The notes: generated from the sequence alone by a model not told the origin. A stretch of 64,000 nucleotides of DNA from Burkholderiaceae bacterium (GCA_030158305.1 JAOATE010000047.1:62001-126000); one strand, 5' to 3'. Numbered from the stretch's first letter, positions 21,848 to 31,276 are shown. Numbers and translations: made by a program.

Positions 21848-22570
21848 ATGAAAGGCACCACAGCACTTGTCACAGGCGGAAGCCGTGGAATTGGCCGCGC
21901 TGTGGTGCAGTCACTGATTGAGGATGGCTACGAGGTCATCAACTTCAGTCGTACTGCACCTGCACAATTATTGCCCGGCGAAATTTTCGAATCGGTCGAC
22001 TTGGGCGACCCCAAGCGCGCCCGCGAAGCTGCCTTTGACTGGGCGGCGAAAAAAGATATCCTGAATCTCGTCAATAATGCAGGCATGATCCACATCGGCA
22101 AGATCGAGGACATCACACTCGAGCAAATCGAGGACATGATGTCACTTAATATGATCGCGCCCTTGATCATGACGCAAGCTGTCTTGCCTGCTATGCGCGC
22201 CAACAAGTTTGGTCGTATTGTCAATATTGGTAGTCGTGCGGCTCTCGGTAAGTCTGGACGGACAATTTACGGTGGGACCAAGGCCGGTTTGGCAGGGATG
22301 ACGCGTACTTGGGCGTTGGAAACTGCAGCGGATGGCATCACGGTCAATGCCATTGCTCCAGGCCCAATTGCAACGGAGTTGTTTTTAGCGAGCAATCCAC
22401 CAGATTTGCCTCAGACTAAAAAGATTGCCGAGTCAATTCCAGTAGGCCGTTTTGGCGAACCCGAGGAAATCGCTCACGTCGTTCGAATGTTTCTCGATCG
22501 CAAAGCAGGTTTTTTGACCGGACAGTTGTTGTATGTCTGCGGTGGAATGACGGTTGGACTGACCGCTTAA
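21848..22570 (+). CDS. Short-chain dehydrogenase/reductase
   Basis: TGGSRGIGRA, NNAGMI, YGGTKAG; begins immediately after the TctC stop. Confidence 0.9.
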   Translation: MKGTTALVTGGSRGIGRAVVQSLIEDGYEVINFSRTAPAQLLPGEIFESVDLGDPKRAREAAFDWAAKKDILNLVNNAGMIHIGKIEDITLEQIEDMMSLNMIAPLIMTQAVLPAMRANKFGRIVNIGSRAALGKSGRTIYGGTKAGLAGMTRTWALETAADGITVNAIAPGPIATELFLASNPPDLPQTKKIAESIPVGRFGEPEEIAHVVRMFLDRKAGFLTGQLLYVCGGMTVGLTA

Positions 22571-22579
22571 CGCGGTCAG
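22559..22579. terminator. Hairpin spanning convergent stop codons
   Basis: CTGACCGC-TTAAC-GCGGTCAG perfect inverted repeat covering the stops of both flanking genes. Confidence 0.45.
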
Positions 22580-23238
22580 CCGTGACGAATCGCTTCAAAT
22601 TTTTTGTCGTGCATGACTTCCTCGACGGACTGTCCTGCACGCACCGCTTCCACCATGCCGTCCTGACGGGCGGCAATTCGCTGACCTAAGGCGATGACTT
22701 CTTGGATTTTGTCCGCAGGGATAAAGACTGTTCCGCAGCGGTCCGCAATCACATAATCATTTTCGTGCACAGTCACGCCTGCCATCTGCACGGGCTTGCC
22801 CGAATCGATCTGAATGATGCGATTGCGTGCGCTAATCATGGTGACGCCCCGACCATACACGGGGTAGCCAATCGACTCGCTTCCTTCGATATCGCGACTG
22901 ACACCGTCAATCACAGAGCCACGAATGCCTTTCATTTTGGAAGCATTCGCCAAGATATCGCCCCAACAGGAAATGCCTTCGGGTCCGCCCGCGATCACGA
23001 GAATCCTGTCATCGGTGGTAATGCTGGTGATGACGGGAGTGATTAAGTGTACGGTGGGGGCGGTGCCTTGTTTGGGGCCCAATAAAATCGTCGCGGCACG
23101 GCCAACGATTTTCTGGCAGTTCCATAAAGGTCTCAAGCCAAAGGTTGCACCAGGCAGTCCCATAAAATCGAGTGCATCAGACACTGTGTTGGTGTCGAGT
23201 TTTTCAAGGTCACGCAGTATCGCAGCGGAATCGGTCAT
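22576..23238 (-). CDS. RraA-like / 4-hydroxy-4-methyl-2-oxoglutarate aldolase family protein
   Basis: TNTVSDALDFMG..., WGDILANASKMKGIRGSVIDGVSRD motif. Confidence 0.85.
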   Translation of the reverse strand: MTDSAAILRDLEKLDTNTVSDALDFMGLPGATFGLRPLWNCQKIVGRAATILLGPKQGTAPTVHLITPVITSITTDDRILVIAGGPEGISCWGDILANASKMKGIRGSVIDGVSRDIEGSESIGYPVYGRGVTMISARNRIIQIDSGKPVQMAGVTVHENDYVIADRCGTVFIPADKIQEVIALGQRIAARQDGMVEAVRAGQSVEEVMHDKKFEAIRHG

Positions 23239-23267
23239 GGCTGGTTGCTCTCTGAGTCAATGCAGTA

Positions 23268-24257
23268 TTAGTCGAGTTGAATATTGGCAGCTTTTGCGAC
23301 GGTTTGCCACTTTTGAATCTCAGCTGCGATAAAGGCTTTGGTTTGCTCTGGCGTCATGTTGATCGGCTCAAATGCCATTTCAGCTAAGCGGGCAACGTAG
23401 TCAGGATTAGTGACAATTTTTTGATTCCACTCACGCAGTTTGGTTTGGATCGCAGCGGGAGTTTTGACTGGAACGGCTATCCCCCACCAAGAGCTTGAGA
23501 CGATTTCAGGCATGCCGAGTTCGACAAAGGTCGGGACGTTCGGTAAGGGCTTGAGGCGACTGGTGTGGGCGACGGCCAAAGGCTTGAGTTTGCCCTCTGC
23601 GATCTGTGCCTGGAAGGTGCTCAGATCATTGACGTTGAGAGTCACCTCGCCACGCAACACAGCCAAGGTAGCGGGTGCGCCGCCCTTGTAGGGGACGTGC
23701 ATCAGTTCGGTCCCCGTCTTGGTGCGGAAAAGCTCTGCGCCCATTTGCACAATACTGCCCGTGCCGGCCGAGGAGTAGCTGAGTTTGCCAGGATCTTTTT
23801 TGGCCAGCGCAATGAGCTCGGCGACGTTGTTGACGGGGACCGTTGGTCCGACCACTAAGAGGTGAGGCGCATCTGCGATGAGGCCGATCATCGAAAAATC
23901 TTTCTGAAAGTTGTAAGGCACTTTTTTGCGCACCACTTCATTCATGACGCTGGTGCTCGCTGTACTAAACAGAATGGTGTAGCCGTTGGGCTCTGCACGT
24001 ACGGCATTTTGTGTCCCAATCATGCCTGCTGCGCCAGCAACGTTTTCAACGACCACCGGTTGACCCGCAAGCTTTGAAAGTTGTTGCGCATAGAGGCGAG
24101 CAACAATATCGGTAGGACCGCCCGCAGGAAAGGGGACGATCAGCTGGAGCTGACGGCTTGGATAAGGGGCCGGCGTTTGAGCCTGTGCGGCACCGTGGAG
24201 CATGCCAATGCTGGCGATTGAGGTGGCAAGCCATTTAATGAGGCGAAATGTATTCAT
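23268..24257 (-). CDS. Tripartite tricarboxylate transporter receptor (Bug/TctC family)
   Basis: Signal peptide, YPSRQLQLIVPFPAGGPTDIVARLYAQ, VVENVAGAAGMIG. Confidence 0.92.
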   Translation of the reverse strand: MNTFRLIKWLATSIASIGMLHGAAQAQTPAPYPSRQLQLIVPFPAGGPTDIVARLYAQQLSKLAGQPVVVENVAGAAGMIGTQNAVRAEPNGYTILFSTASTSVMNEVVRKKVPYNFQKDFSMIGLIADAPHLLVVGPTVPVNNVAELIALAKKDPGKLSYSSAGTGSIVQMGAELFRTKTGTELMHVPYKGGAPATLAVLRGEVTLNVNDLSTFQAQIAEGKLKPLAVAHTSRLKPLPNVPTFVELGMPEIVSSSWWGIAVPVKTPAAIQTKLREWNQKIVTNPDYVARLAEMAFEPINMTPEQTKAFIAAEIQKWQTVAKAANIQLD

Positions 24258-24275
24258 GTGTAACTCCGTTAAAGG

Positions 24276-25193
24276 CTAGTTGTTTGTTTGATCTAAGGGC
24301 GTGATGCAGGAGGCAAAGTCGATTTGTGTGCGGATGAAGCGTCCACTGTGCAGGCTATAAGACAACCGATCAAAGCCCGTTTTGGACATCTCTGGAGAGC
24401 TCGCCCACACACCATTGAGTAAATATCGCGCAATCGCCTGCTCAAGGTGCTCGGCACTGAGTTCAGGGAAAAAGGACTGAACATGTTTCGCAAGGATTGC
24501 GGGCGTCTGTGCATGCATCCAGGTCTGGAGTGTGCGCAGCACGTCGTAAAGAACGGTAAAGGCCGCATGATTCTTCGCCCAACCCTCGCGTGAACAAATC
24601 AGAGTTGTATAGACTGTCGGGCCGCGTGTGTGGGCCGCATACAGCACTTGATACGCAGGGTCATGCAGGAGTTCGCTGGCAAGGGGCTCAAAAAGTTGAG
24701 CGACATCGAGTGTGCCTGCTTGAAGCGCCTGGATTTGCTCGGGCATGCTGAAGCCGCGTATGAGTGAAGCCTCGAGTTCCGGGACATTCAAGCCAAGATC
24801 GCGCAGGTCAGCTTGCAGGCACAGCCAAGGCGTTGGCACTTCTGAGACTTGAGCAAGGCGCAGTTGTCTGAGTTGTGCAAGCTCAAAGCGTCCGAGTGTT
24901 TTTTTTCCAATTAAAAAAAATGGATCACGCGTGACGACTTCGCCGAAACATAAGAGGGATTGAGCGTTGGAGGGCGTGGTGTCATGGTCTTTCATGACAC
25001 GCATGGGACCTCCCCAAGTCAAATCCACGGTGCCATTTTTAATCGCATCGATGGCGCCACCAGGCGAGCCGGGTGGCAACCATGTCAGCGCTAATCCCGC
25101 CTGCTGCGCGAGCCCGAGTGTTTTAAGTAAATAAAACGGGGTGTAAAAAATGGCTCTAAAGTTTTCGGCGAGCGTCAGCGTCATGTCGGACAA
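24276..25193 (-). CDS. NMT1/SsuA-like substrate-binding-fold protein without a visible signal peptide
   Basis: FYTPFYLLKTLGLAQQAGLALTWLPPGSPGGAIDAIKNGTVDLTWGGPMRV; starts MSDMTLTLAENFRAIF. Confidence 0.75.
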   Translation of the reverse strand: MSDMTLTLAENFRAIFYTPFYLLKTLGLAQQAGLALTWLPPGSPGGAIDAIKNGTVDLTWGGPMRVMKDHDTTPSNAQSLLCFGEVVTRDPFFLIGKKTLGRFELAQLRQLRLAQVSEVPTPWLCLQADLRDLGLNVPELEASLIRGFSMPEQIQALQAGTLDVAQLFEPLASELLHDPAYQVLYAAHTRGPTVYTTLICSREGWAKNHAAFTVLYDVLRTLQTWMHAQTPAILAKHVQSFFPELSAEHLEQAIARYLLNGVWASSPEMSKTGFDRLSYSLHSGRFIRTQIDFASCITPLDQTNN

Positions 25194-25195
25194 CG

Positions 25196-26080
25196 TTAAT
25201 CCTTGATGCCGGTGATCGAGGCAACCATAGCGCGTGGGTCACGCATCGGCCAGCGACCGCTTGCTGCATGGCTAATAAAATTGCCCACGATGTGATTGAA
25301 CTCATTGGGCATTTCAATATTCATTGTGTGACCACAATTTGGCAAGATGGCCAAGGCAGCTGAAGGAATCGTTTCCTTGAGCATGAGTCCGGGTTTCAGA
25401 CATGGCCAGTCCTCGTCACCATTCAAAATCAAGGTGGGAACAGTCAGCTTGGCGAGTTGGTCTTTCAGGTTGTAAAGCGAGGGGCGCTCACGTTGCACAC
25501 CGAGCTGTGTATTGGCCGAGCCGAGTGCGGAGTGGCCATAAAACTGTTGTTTAAACTCAGCAAAGCCGTGAGGATCCGCGCGCTCAAAGGAGAGGCGGGT
25601 GGGGCCGTGAGCATACTTGTCGACAAAGGCTTTCATGCCTTGGGTGAGCAACATGTCGGCGCTGGCTTCCGCTTCTTTTTTAAACTGCTCTTGCTGCTCG
25701 AGTTCGGCGCCGTAGCCGCAACCTGCGACACACAAGGACAAGGCGCGATTCGGATGTTGCAAACCAAAGTGCAGCGTGGCAAAGCCGCCCATCGACAAGC
25801 CGACAATGTGGGCTTTTTCGATTTTCAGATGATCCATCACGGCGATGATATCGGCCACGGCACGGTTCTGTGAGTACGAAGACACCTCGGGTGGGACGGA
25901 CGAAGGAGGATAGCCACGTGCGTTATAAGTAATCACTTGATATTGACGCGCAAAATGACGGACTTGTGGTTCCCAGCTTTCTTTGTGTCCAGCAAACTCA
26001 TGCACAAAAATAATTGGGGTGCCCGAACCATAGGTTTCGTAGACTAGTTCAACGCCATCGTCAGTTTTTACGGTCAACAT
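25196..26080 (-). CDS. Alpha/beta hydrolase
   Basis: IIFVHEFAGHKESW, GLSMGG nucleophile elbow, NCGHTMNIEMP. Confidence 0.9.
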   Translation of the reverse strand: MLTVKTDDGVELVYETYGSGTPIIFVHEFAGHKESWEPQVRHFARQYQVITYNARGYPPSSVPPEVSSYSQNRAVADIIAVMDHLKIEKAHIVGLSMGGFATLHFGLQHPNRALSLCVAGCGYGAELEQQEQFKKEAEASADMLLTQGMKAFVDKYAHGPTRLSFERADPHGFAEFKQQFYGHSALGSANTQLGVQRERPSLYNLKDQLAKLTVPTLILNGDEDWPCLKPGLMLKETIPSAALAILPNCGHTMNIEMPNEFNHIVGNFISHAASGRWPMRDPRAMVASITGIKD

Positions 26081-26159
26081 GAAGTTCTCCTAAGAAGGGG
26101 TCTAGCTTGGCATGAGGATGTCTGCAGCGTCAAGAGATCATGCTTGTTTTGGGTGTTGT

Positions 26160-26360
26160 GCGCTTGCGGGGCACTGCCCTGTGCAAGACCGTCAGCGCAG
26201 CCAAGCCCAACGCAGAGGCCTTCGCACCAACAACGCCCTTGTCTGAGCCCCAACGGGGCGAGTTTGGGCGTTGTGCGAAGGCATCAAGGCGGGCGCAGGG
26301 AAGTCCGGGCAGCGCCCGGACCTAGCATCGGTCATGCACAGGGCAGTGCCCCGCAAGCGC
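26160..26360. repeat. Nested inverted-repeat element (intergenic, strongly foldable)
   Basis: Perfect 26-bp arms 26160-26185 / 26335-26360; inner arms 26218-26238 / 26266-26282 (4-nt bulge); hairpins 26247-26259 and 26303-26321. Confidence 0.85.
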
Positions 26361-26397
26361 AACCCGAGCAAATGTTTGTCTCAGCCAAGTGATGGGT

Positions 26398-27144
26398 TTA
26401 CTTTTTTTTATTTAAAAATTTGGCAAATGCAGCTTGCGCTTCGGCAGACTTTAGTCGCTCATTGAAGTGCGCCCACTCGTAGTCGAAGGCGGCGTGTATT
26501 TTTGGGCGAAGGCTGTGCTTGAGCATGCGCTTGGAAGTTTGCAAGGCCTCGGGTGGGAGAGCTGCAAGCTCGTGTGCGGTGTCCAGGGCGGTCTGGAGTG
26601 CTTGGCCGGGCGCGCATAGCCCTGTAATGAAGTCGGCCTCTAATGCCTCTTGTGAGGAGAAGGGGCGACCACGCAATAACCAGTCTGTGGCGCGACGCGT
26701 CCCGACGATTTGTGCCATCAGCATGCTGGAGGCACCCTCAGGGCACAAGCCCAGTGGGACGAAGGGGATTTTAAAGGTGACATTTTCAGCGGCGTAAATG
26801 AAGTCGCAGTGCTGCAGCATTGTCACGCCAATACCGATTGCACTGCCTTCGACGGCGGCGACGATGGGGCAATCACAGTCTGCGAGACTGCGCAGAAATT
26901 TAATTCCAGCACTATCGCCGTCAGGTCGGGGTGCTTGAAAATCTTTTAGATCATTGCCGGCGGTGAAGTAGTGGTTGGCACCCGTCAACACAATCGCTCG
27001 GATCTCTTTGTCATCGCCAGCCGCCCAAATCTGCTCGGCGAGGCCAAGGTAGGTCGCGACATCCAAGGCATTACGACGCTCTGGACGATTGATCGTGAGC
27101 GTGAGTACACCGTTATTTTTTTCAGCAAGGACTGTTTGAGTCAT
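26398..27144 (-). CDS. Enoyl-CoA hydratase/isomerase family protein
   Basis: LTINRPERRNALD, AVEGSAIGIGVTMLQHCDFIYA. Confidence 0.92.
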   Translation of the reverse strand: MTQTVLAEKNNGVLTLTINRPERRNALDVATYLGLAEQIWAAGDDKEIRAIVLTGANHYFTAGNDLKDFQAPRPDGDSAGIKFLRSLADCDCPIVAAVEGSAIGIGVTMLQHCDFIYAAENVTFKIPFVPLGLCPEGASSMLMAQIVGTRRATDWLLRGRPFSSQEALEADFITGLCAPGQALQTALDTAHELAALPPEALQTSKRMLKHSLRPKIHAAFDYEWAHFNERLKSAEAQAAFAKFLNKKK

Positions 27145-27214
27145 CGAAGGATTTCCGAAAATGAAAACGTGATTGACAGTTGTAGCGCAAAATCGACAAA
27201 TGAAAGTATTAAAT

Positions 27215-27243
27215 GAGAAAGGCCCACCGAAGCGGGCCTCTTT
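27215..27243 (-). terminator. Rho-independent terminator downstream of the BI-1 gene
   Basis: Minus strand GGCCCGCTTCGGTGGGCC followed by TTTCTC. Confidence 0.75.
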
Positions 27244-27278
27244 TCCTCAGATCACTGCGTAGTCAGAACACTGCGAAC

Positions 27279-27983
27279 TTAGTCCTTGCTGCCGCCCACA
27301 ATGCCGAGGATGGCCAAGAGGTTAGCAAAGACGTTGTAGACGTCCAGGTAAATCGCCAATGTGGCTGACACGTAGTTGGTTTCGCCACCATTCACAACAC
27401 GCTGCAGGTCGATCAGCATAAAGGCTGAGAAAATCACAATCGCCAGCACAGAGATCGTGAGCATCAGTGCAGGAATCTGCAAGAAGATGTTCGCGAGACC
27501 CGCGAGCAGCAAAACAACCACACCGATGAACATGAACTTGCTCAGGCCGGATAAGTCACGCTTGATGGATGTTGCCAACGTGGCCATGGTGCCAAACACG
27601 ACGGCCGTGCCGCCAAAGGCAAACATCACTAAGGACGTGCCATTACTCATGCCCAGGACAAAACCAAGCATGCGCGAGAGCATCAGACCCATGAAAAACG
27701 TAAACAACAGCAACAGTCCTACGCCAAGGGAGTTTTCTTTGTTTTTCTCAATGGCGAACATCAGACCGAAGGCGCCCACAAGAAAGACGATCGCAGTCAT
27801 GCCAGGGCTAGTTGCCATGACTTGATTGAGACCGCTGTACATGCCAACGGCAGCGCCGAGGACAGTTGGAATCAGTGAAAGTGCCAACAGCCAATAGGTG
27901 TTGCGCAAAACCCGGTTGCGCACGACCTCGACTGGGCCCGTTTGGTAAGGGCTGCGGGATAATGTGGAGCGCGGATCGTTCAT
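27279..27983 (-). CDS. Bax inhibitor-1/YccA family membrane protein
   Basis: Seven-TM pattern, VLRNTYWLLALSLIPTVLGA, IYLDVYNVFANLLAILG. Confidence 0.93.
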   Translation of the reverse strand: MNDPRSTLSRSPYQTGPVEVVRNRVLRNTYWLLALSLIPTVLGAAVGMYSGLNQVMATSPGMTAIVFLVGAFGLMFAIEKNKENSLGVGLLLLFTFFMGLMLSRMLGFVLGMSNGTSLVMFAFGGTAVVFGTMATLATSIKRDLSGLSKFMFIGVVVLLLAGLANIFLQIPALMLTISVLAIVIFSAFMLIDLQRVVNGGETNYVSATLAIYLDVYNVFANLLAILGIVGGSKD

Positions 27984-28101
27984 ATCTATTTCCTTTCTCT
28001 TAATTGGACTCTAGGTGTCGCTGAACACCATCAGTCTATGACCGAAAGCATACCTTACAGTTCCCTGAAAGGCTAGGTTTCCTGCAAAGTGTAGGGATAT
28101 T

Positions 28102-28554
28102 TTAGTCCTTGGCTTGGGCCGTACTCTGCAGAGAGTATGACTTGAGGTCATGACCGGCCGCTTGGTAACTGCGCCAACGTTGGCGAGCCGACTCTTTGTC
28201 CTCTGGCTCGTCCGAGACAATTTCGAGTACGCGCTGGAGGGGACCACAGGTCGGCGGGCAGGCATCATCTAGGTTGAGTAACCATGTCTCAGGTGACATA
28301 CCCTCAAGCGCCTGCGCCAAGTCTTTGGTGATCAGCACAATAGGCGTTTGAGAGGCCATGGGATCATCTGCCCAAACGTGCGGCACAAAGGCTGCCTCAT
28401 CAACGGCCCAAAGTTTTTGATCAAACTGACGCAGGCGAGAGATATCGCTTGAGTACACCACCATTTTTTGACCTGCCAGATACTGTTTCAGTGTGGTCTG
28501 GCAGGCTTGGCTGATGCGTTCAGTCGCGCCAAAGGCGAAGTTAATGCGCGCCAT
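28102..28554 (-). CDS. holC: DNA polymerase III chi subunit
   Basis: MARINFAFGATERISQACQTTLKQYLAGQKMVVYSSD..., adjacent to pepA as commonly found. Confidence 0.88.
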   Translation of the reverse strand: MARINFAFGATERISQACQTTLKQYLAGQKMVVYSSDISRLRQFDQKLWAVDEAAFVPHVWADDPMASQTPIVLITKDLAQALEGMSPETWLLNLDDACPPTCGPLQRVLEIVSDEPEDKESARQRWRSYQAAGHDLKSYSLQSTAQAKD

Positions 28555-28562
28555 GTTGGAAT

Positions 28563-30077
28563 TTAGGCTTGATTGAGCAGATACTGAACCAATAACGGCA
28601 CAGGACGTGCGGTCGAGCCTTTTTCTTTACCGCCGCGCCAGGCAGTCCCAGCGATATCAAGGTGCGCCCAGCTGTACGCCTTGGTAAAGCGTGACAAGAA
28701 ACACGCTGCAGTGACTGCACCCGCTGGAGGACCACCGATATTGGCCATGTCGGCAAAGTTAGACTTCAGTTGATCCTGATAGGCCTCATCAAGCGGCATG
28801 CGCCAGGCAGGATCGAGTGCTTGTTTACCTGCGGTCAGCAAGGCTTCGGCTAATGCGTCGTCAGTCGAAAAGAGTCCGGAATTGACGCCACCCAACGCCA
28901 CGACGCACGCACCGGTCAGGGTAGCGATATCAATCACGGCAGAGGGTTTGAAACGCTCGGCATAGGTCAAGGCGTCACACAACACCAGACGGCCTTCGGC
29001 GTCTGTGTTCAAAATTTCGATCGTCTGACCTGACATACTGGTCACCACATCACCAGGCTTGTTGGCGGTGCCACTTGGCATGTTTTCACAAGCAGGAATG
29101 AGTCCGATCACCTCGCCGGCGATTTCAATTTGGGCAATGGCACGGAAAGTGCCTAAGACACTCGCTGCGCCGCACATGTCGAATTTCATTTCGTCCATCG
29201 TGCCAGCAGGTTTGATGGAGATACCACCTGAGTCAAAGGTGATGCCTTTGCCAACTAGAACGACAGGGCCTTTTTCTTTGGCGCCTTTGGTTGTTTTCTT
29301 GGCAGAGTCCTTGCCCTTGTAATGCATCACAATAAAGCGGGGTGCTTCTGCAGAGCCTTTGGATACGGATAAAAAGGATCCCATGCCAAGCGCTTCGATT
29401 TGTTTGCGATCGAGTACGCTGACTTTGATGCTTTTGAACTCACGACCAAGTTTCTTTGCGGTATCGCCGAGATACGTGGGGGTGCACAAATTACCCGGCA
29501 TATTGCCAAGTGTGCGGGCCAGTGACATGCCTTGTGCGAGCGCCGCACCTTCTTTGAGTCCTTCGTTCGCAGCAGTTTGATCTGCCTTGGCTACTAATAC
29601 TGAGATTTTTTTCAGCTTAGGGCGTGCGTCGGCATCAGGTTTGCCGAAGCTCAAGTCGTAATGGTAAGTCGCTTCGCCGGCAGAGGAGGCGGCAATACGC
29701 GCGCGGTCTCTCGGGGAACTTGAGCCATAGGCAATGCCTGACAGGCTGGAGGTGCCCTCAAGGAGGCGAGCTTGGACGCAAAGATGTGCAAAAGCGCGTT
29801 CTGCGCTCGCCTGAGCCTTGGCGCCGAAATCAGCTTGTTTGCCGAGTCCAACCAAGACGACGCGTGCAGCAGTGACGCCAGTCAGATCGCGCAACACAAG
29901 GGTGGAACCCAGACGGCCTTGAAACTCGCTTTTAACGACTGCGCGAACAGCACCTTGGCTCGCACGGTCGATGATGTCTGCGGTGGTGCTGAGAACGCCA
30001 TCAGTAAAGACGCCAATCGCAAGCGCTGCAGTTTTGATTTGATGGGGAGAGACGGTGACGTGTGTGCTGAAATCCAT
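28563..30077 (-). CDS. pepA: Leucyl aminopeptidase PepA
   Basis: [34 protein letters not shown]. Confidence 0.97.
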   Translation of the reverse strand: MDFSTHVTVSPHQIKTAALAIGVFTDGVLSTTADIIDRASQGAVRAVVKSEFQGRLGSTLVLRDLTGVTAARVVLVGLGKQADFGAKAQASAERAFAHLCVQARLLEGTSSLSGIAYGSSSPRDRARIAASSAGEATYHYDLSFGKPDADARPKLKKISVLVAKADQTAANEGLKEGAALAQGMSLARTLGNMPGNLCTPTYLGDTAKKLGREFKSIKVSVLDRKQIEALGMGSFLSVSKGSAEAPRFIVMHYKGKDSAKKTTKGAKEKGPVVLVGKGITFDSGGISIKPAGTMDEMKFDMCGAASVLGTFRAIAQIEIAGEVIGLIPACENMPSGTANKPGDVVTSMSGQTIEILNTDAEGRLVLCDALTYAERFKPSAVIDIATLTGACVVALGGVNSGLFSTDDALAEALLTAGKQALDPAWRMPLDEAYQDQLKSNFADMANIGGPPAGAVTAACFLSRFTKAYSWAHLDIAGTAWRGGKEKGSTARPVPLLVQYLLNQA

Positions 30078-30290
30078 AGGTCCTGCCTGTAAATAAACGT
30101 AATGATGTGAACGTGCGAATAGCTTGATTATCTCGCATGTTTTAGGCTTGCGGTTGAATCATCAGGGTGCTTGACGTGCGCTGGCTGCATGCATGAATGA
30201 TGAGTTGATCATAAAGATAATAGCTTATGCAAATAAGTTATTTAGATTATTCTCTATATTACTTATAATCGTGTTGAGAGGAGATTCAAC

Positions 30291-31235
30291 ATGAATTTGC
30301 AGCAGTTTCGATTTGTCCGTGAAACCATTCGCAGGGATTACAACCTGACCGAGGCGGCCCGCAGTTTGTTTACCTCGCAACCGGGCGTATCCAAGGCTAT
30401 TTTAGAGTTCGAGGATGAGCTCGGGGTGCAGATTTTTGAGCGCCACGGTAAGCGTATCAAGGGGCTGACCAAGCCCGGCAAAGCGGTAGCCCAGGTCGTT
30501 GAGCGCATCATGCAGGAAATCGACAACCTCAAAAAAGTCAGCGACGAATTTGCGAGACGAGACGAGGGGAGTTTGGTGATTGCTTGTACGCACACGCAGG
30601 CGCGTTACGTGTTGCCCAAGGTCATTCCGACATTTCGTCAACATTTTCCTAAAGTCCATCTTTCTCTGGCTGAGGGAAGTCCTCCACAGCTTGCACAGAT
30701 GGTGCTCAGTGGCCAGGCGGATCTGGCGGTCGCCACCGAGTCCCTCGCGTTGACGCCGGGACTTGAGACCATGCCTTGTTATGTTTGGGAGCACTCAGTG
30801 GTGGTCAAGTCCGACCACCCCCTGGCTGCGTTATCGCTAAAAAAGGGCTTTGAACTCACGCTCGAGCATATCGCGAGCTATCCAATTGTGACGTATGACA
30901 AAGCCTTTTCGGGGCGACTGTCGATTGACCGTGCGTTTGAGGCCCAGAGCATTCGACCAGACGTGGTGTTAGAGGCGATTGATGCGGATGTGATTAAAAC
31001 CTACGTGGATGTCGGCTTGGGCATTGGCATTATTGCGGGGATGGCCTATGAGCCTGCGCGCGATAGCCATCTGGTGAGTCTGACCGCGGGTCACTTGTTT
31101 GGTAAGCAGACAACCAAAGTGGCACTCAAATCGGGTGTGTTCCTACGTGACTATGTATACACCTTTATTTCGATGCTCAATCCGGAGTTAGATGCTGAGC
31201 GGGTACGTAATTTGATCGAAAGTAAACAAGAATGA
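30291..31235 (+). CDS. cysB: CysB-type LysR-family transcriptional regulator
   Basis: MNLQQFRFVRETIRRDYNLTEAARSLFTSQPGVSKAILEFEDELG; CysB-like effector domain. Confidence 0.9.
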   Translation: MNLQQFRFVRETIRRDYNLTEAARSLFTSQPGVSKAILEFEDELGVQIFERHGKRIKGLTKPGKAVAQVVERIMQEIDNLKKVSDEFARRDEGSLVIACTHTQARYVLPKVIPTFRQHFPKVHLSLAEGSPPQLAQMVLSGQADLAVATESLALTPGLETMPCYVWEHSVVVKSDHPLAALSLKKGFELTLEHIASYPIVTYDKAFSGRLSIDRAFEAQSIRPDVVLEAIDADVIKTYVDVGLGIGIIAGMAYEPARDSHLVSLTAGHLFGKQTTKVALKSGVFLRDYVYTFISMLNPELDAERVRNLIESKQE

Positions 31236-31257
31236 GTATTATTACGCTTGCTATTTA

Positions 31258-31276
31258 AATAGGAATCATTATCATT
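31258..31276. promoter_or_regulatory. Fur-box-like operator
   Basis: AATAGGAATCATTATCATT matches 16/19 of the AATGATAATCATTATCATT-type Fur consensus by eye. Confidence 0.6.

Noticed and set aside
26160-26360. CRISPR-like array
   Set aside because: Repeats are nested inverted arms, not regularly spaced direct repeats with unique spacers
26140-26392. 61-82-aa ORFs within the inverted-repeat region
   Set aside because: Overlapping ORFs in different frames created by GC-rich palindromic DNA; no RBS or protein family evident
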